This document shows positions 5,145 to 6,056 of a DNA stretch of 6,056 bases, one piece after another. The translations under genes and the position numbers were made by a program. Where the stretch lies: positions 1-6,056 of the forward strand of contig JAKLQB010000768.1 in the NCBI GenBank assembly GCA_022013615.1, read 5' to 3'. Within the stretch, counting starts at the first letter, position 1. Each line of letters begins with the position of its first letter. The stretch comes from Desulfobacterales bacterium. Lineage in GTDB: Bacteria > Desulfobacterota > DSM-4660 > Desulfatiglandales > Desulfatiglandaceae. Under the pieces are notes generated by a model. It was given only the letters and a program-made list of their open reading frames with translations. It searched no databases and was not told where the DNA came from.

Positions 5145-6056
5145 TCCATTAGAAAATGAGATTAACCCGGAAGGTATAGAAAAAGCGGAGATGGTAGTAT
5201 GTATACCTTCATATAATGAGGCCGATTCAATCAGCAATCCCACGATCCAGGCTGATAAAGGGCTGGTAAAATACTTCCGTGATTCGTCTTCTGTGATTAT
5301 AAATTGTGATAATGATTCTCCTGATAATACCAGGCAGGCGTTTCTGGACACCCCCACCAAGGTACCCAAGATCTATCTTTCCACGCCTCCTGGCATAAAA
5401 GGCAAAGGGAACAATTTTAAAAATCTCTTCCAGAAGGTGGTTGATCTCGGCGCAAAGGCAGTGGTGGTGGTTGATGCGGATTTGAAAAGCATTACTCCTG
5501 AATGGATCAAGCATCTGGGAGAGCCACTATTCAGTGAGTTCTCATATGTGACGCCCCTGTATGTAAGGCATAAATATGATGGCACAATCACTAATGGGAT
5601 TGCCTATCCTATGTCAAGGGCATTATATGGCAGTAGAGTCCGTCAGCCAATTGGAGGTGATTTCGGTTTCAGCGGAGAACTGGGAGCGGTTTATCTAAAA
5701 AATAAAGCGTGGGACGATTCGGTGGCGAATTTTGGTATTGATATCTGGATGACGACCCTTGCCATTAACCAGCGGATTCAAATCTGCCAGTCCTTTATGG
5801 GGAGGCCAAAGATTCATCGAACCAAAGATCCAGGGGCCCACCTGGGACCTATGTTCAGGCAAGTGGTTGGTACCATTTTTTCCATGATGGGTCACTTTGA
5901 ACCATTCTGGTCAAAGGTCAAATACAGCAGACCCACCGCAATTTACGGTTTTGGCCTTGGAGAGGTAGAAATGCCTCCCAAGGTTGAAGTAAATACCCAA
6001 AATTTATTGGGGAAATTTCACAGCGGATTTGATGACTATCACAGTCTATGGGAAGA
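5137..6056 (+). CDS. Second MGS-like (GT78-like) glycosyltransferase, 3' end outside window
   Basis: The frame is open from ATG 5137 to the window edge (306 complete codons); the C-terminus is cut off. Motifs parallel those of the 35-1291 gene: CIPSYNEAD (22-30), a PPGIKGKGNNF loop (84-94), the metal motif DAD (113-115), RHKYDGTITN (144-153, identical in both), RQPIGGDF (169-176), FGIDIWMTT (199-207) and HLGPMFRQVV (235-244, nearly the same). It is therefore a paralogue, expected to have a similar helical C-terminal domain and about 400 residues. The predicted metal histidine H227 is present but followed by Arg (KIHRTKDPG) where the other copy has Asp. The N-terminal nucleotide-binding segment also differs (NCDNDSPDNT against ADGGSTDDT), so donor or acceptor may differ. 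It follows the GpgS-like and phosphatase genes with an 8-base overlap, suggesting a further glycosylation in the same pathway. Confidence 0.85.
   Translation, partial: MSNPLENEINPEGIEKAEMVVCIPSYNEADSISNPTIQADKGLVKYFRDSSSVIINCDNDSPDNTRQAFLDTPTKVPKIYLSTPPGIKGKGNNFKNLFQKVVDLGAKAVVVVDADLKSITPEWIKHLGEPLFSEFSYVTPLYVRHKYDGTITNGIAYPMSRALYGSRVRQPIGGDFGFSGELGAVYLKNKAWDDSVANFGIDIWMTTLAINQRIQICQSFMGRPKIHRTKDPGAHLGPMFRQVVGTIFSMMGHFEPFWSKVKYSRPTAIYGFGLGEVEMPPKVEVNTQNLLGKFHSGFDDYHSLWE

Noticed and set aside
5103..5895. Minus-strand open frames over the rightward transferase
   Set aside because: They lie opposite a frame with an intact DAD, GGDF and FGIDIWMTT motif series and have no features of their own.

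Overview
The window (about 6 kb, moderate GC, good Shine-Dalgarno sites) looks like a Gram-negative bacterium. The HD protein and the glycosyltransferases resemble, from memory, proteins of sulfate-reducing Desulfobacterota (Deltaproteobacteria). That placement is inference; no rRNA or other taxonomic marker is present.

Layout: two divergent gene clusters leave a regulatory region at about 2574-2892. The leftward cluster (minus strand) is an HD-domain phosphohydrolase (2004-2573), then a small MCE/MlaD-like lipoprotein with a charged coiled-coil tail (1315-1989), then an MGS-like (GT78-like) glycosyltransferase (35-1291). The genes are 14-25 bases apart and each has its own ribosome binding site, so they are probably one operon. 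The rightward cluster (plus strand) is a GT81/GpgS-like glycosyltransferase (2893-4257), a HAD-IIB phosphatase of the mannosyl-3-phosphoglycerate phosphatase family (4260-5144), and a second MGS-like glycosyltransferase (5137 to the window edge, cut off). The rightward genes are 2 bases apart or overlap by 8, so they are very probably co-transcribed.

Working together: a GpgS-like transferase followed by an MPGP-family phosphatase is the classic pair for a glucosyl- or mannosyl-glycerate solute, via sugar transfer to 3-phosphoglycerate and then dephosphorylation. The two flanking paralogous transferases look like relatives of mannosylglycerate synthase, which acts directly on glycerate-type acceptors. 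The locus could therefore make a glycosylglycerate osmolyte or a further glycosylated derivative. The sugar donors, acceptors and final product cannot be read from the sequence.

Main points of interest: (1) the GT81-like gene has no ATG/GTG/TTG start upstream of its conserved N-terminus and appears to begin at ATT 2893, seven bases after AAAGGAG, giving 454 residues. A start at GTG 3100 would delete 69 conserved-looking residues. (2) An 86-base composite palindromic element (2612-2697) lies just upstream of the HD gene. It has an 18-bp perfect hairpin, a second near-perfect 22-bp palindrome sharing the same core, and an outer 7-bp inverted repeat. (3) Two MGS-like paralogues sit at the outer ends of the divergent clusters and differ next to a predicted metal-binding histidine.
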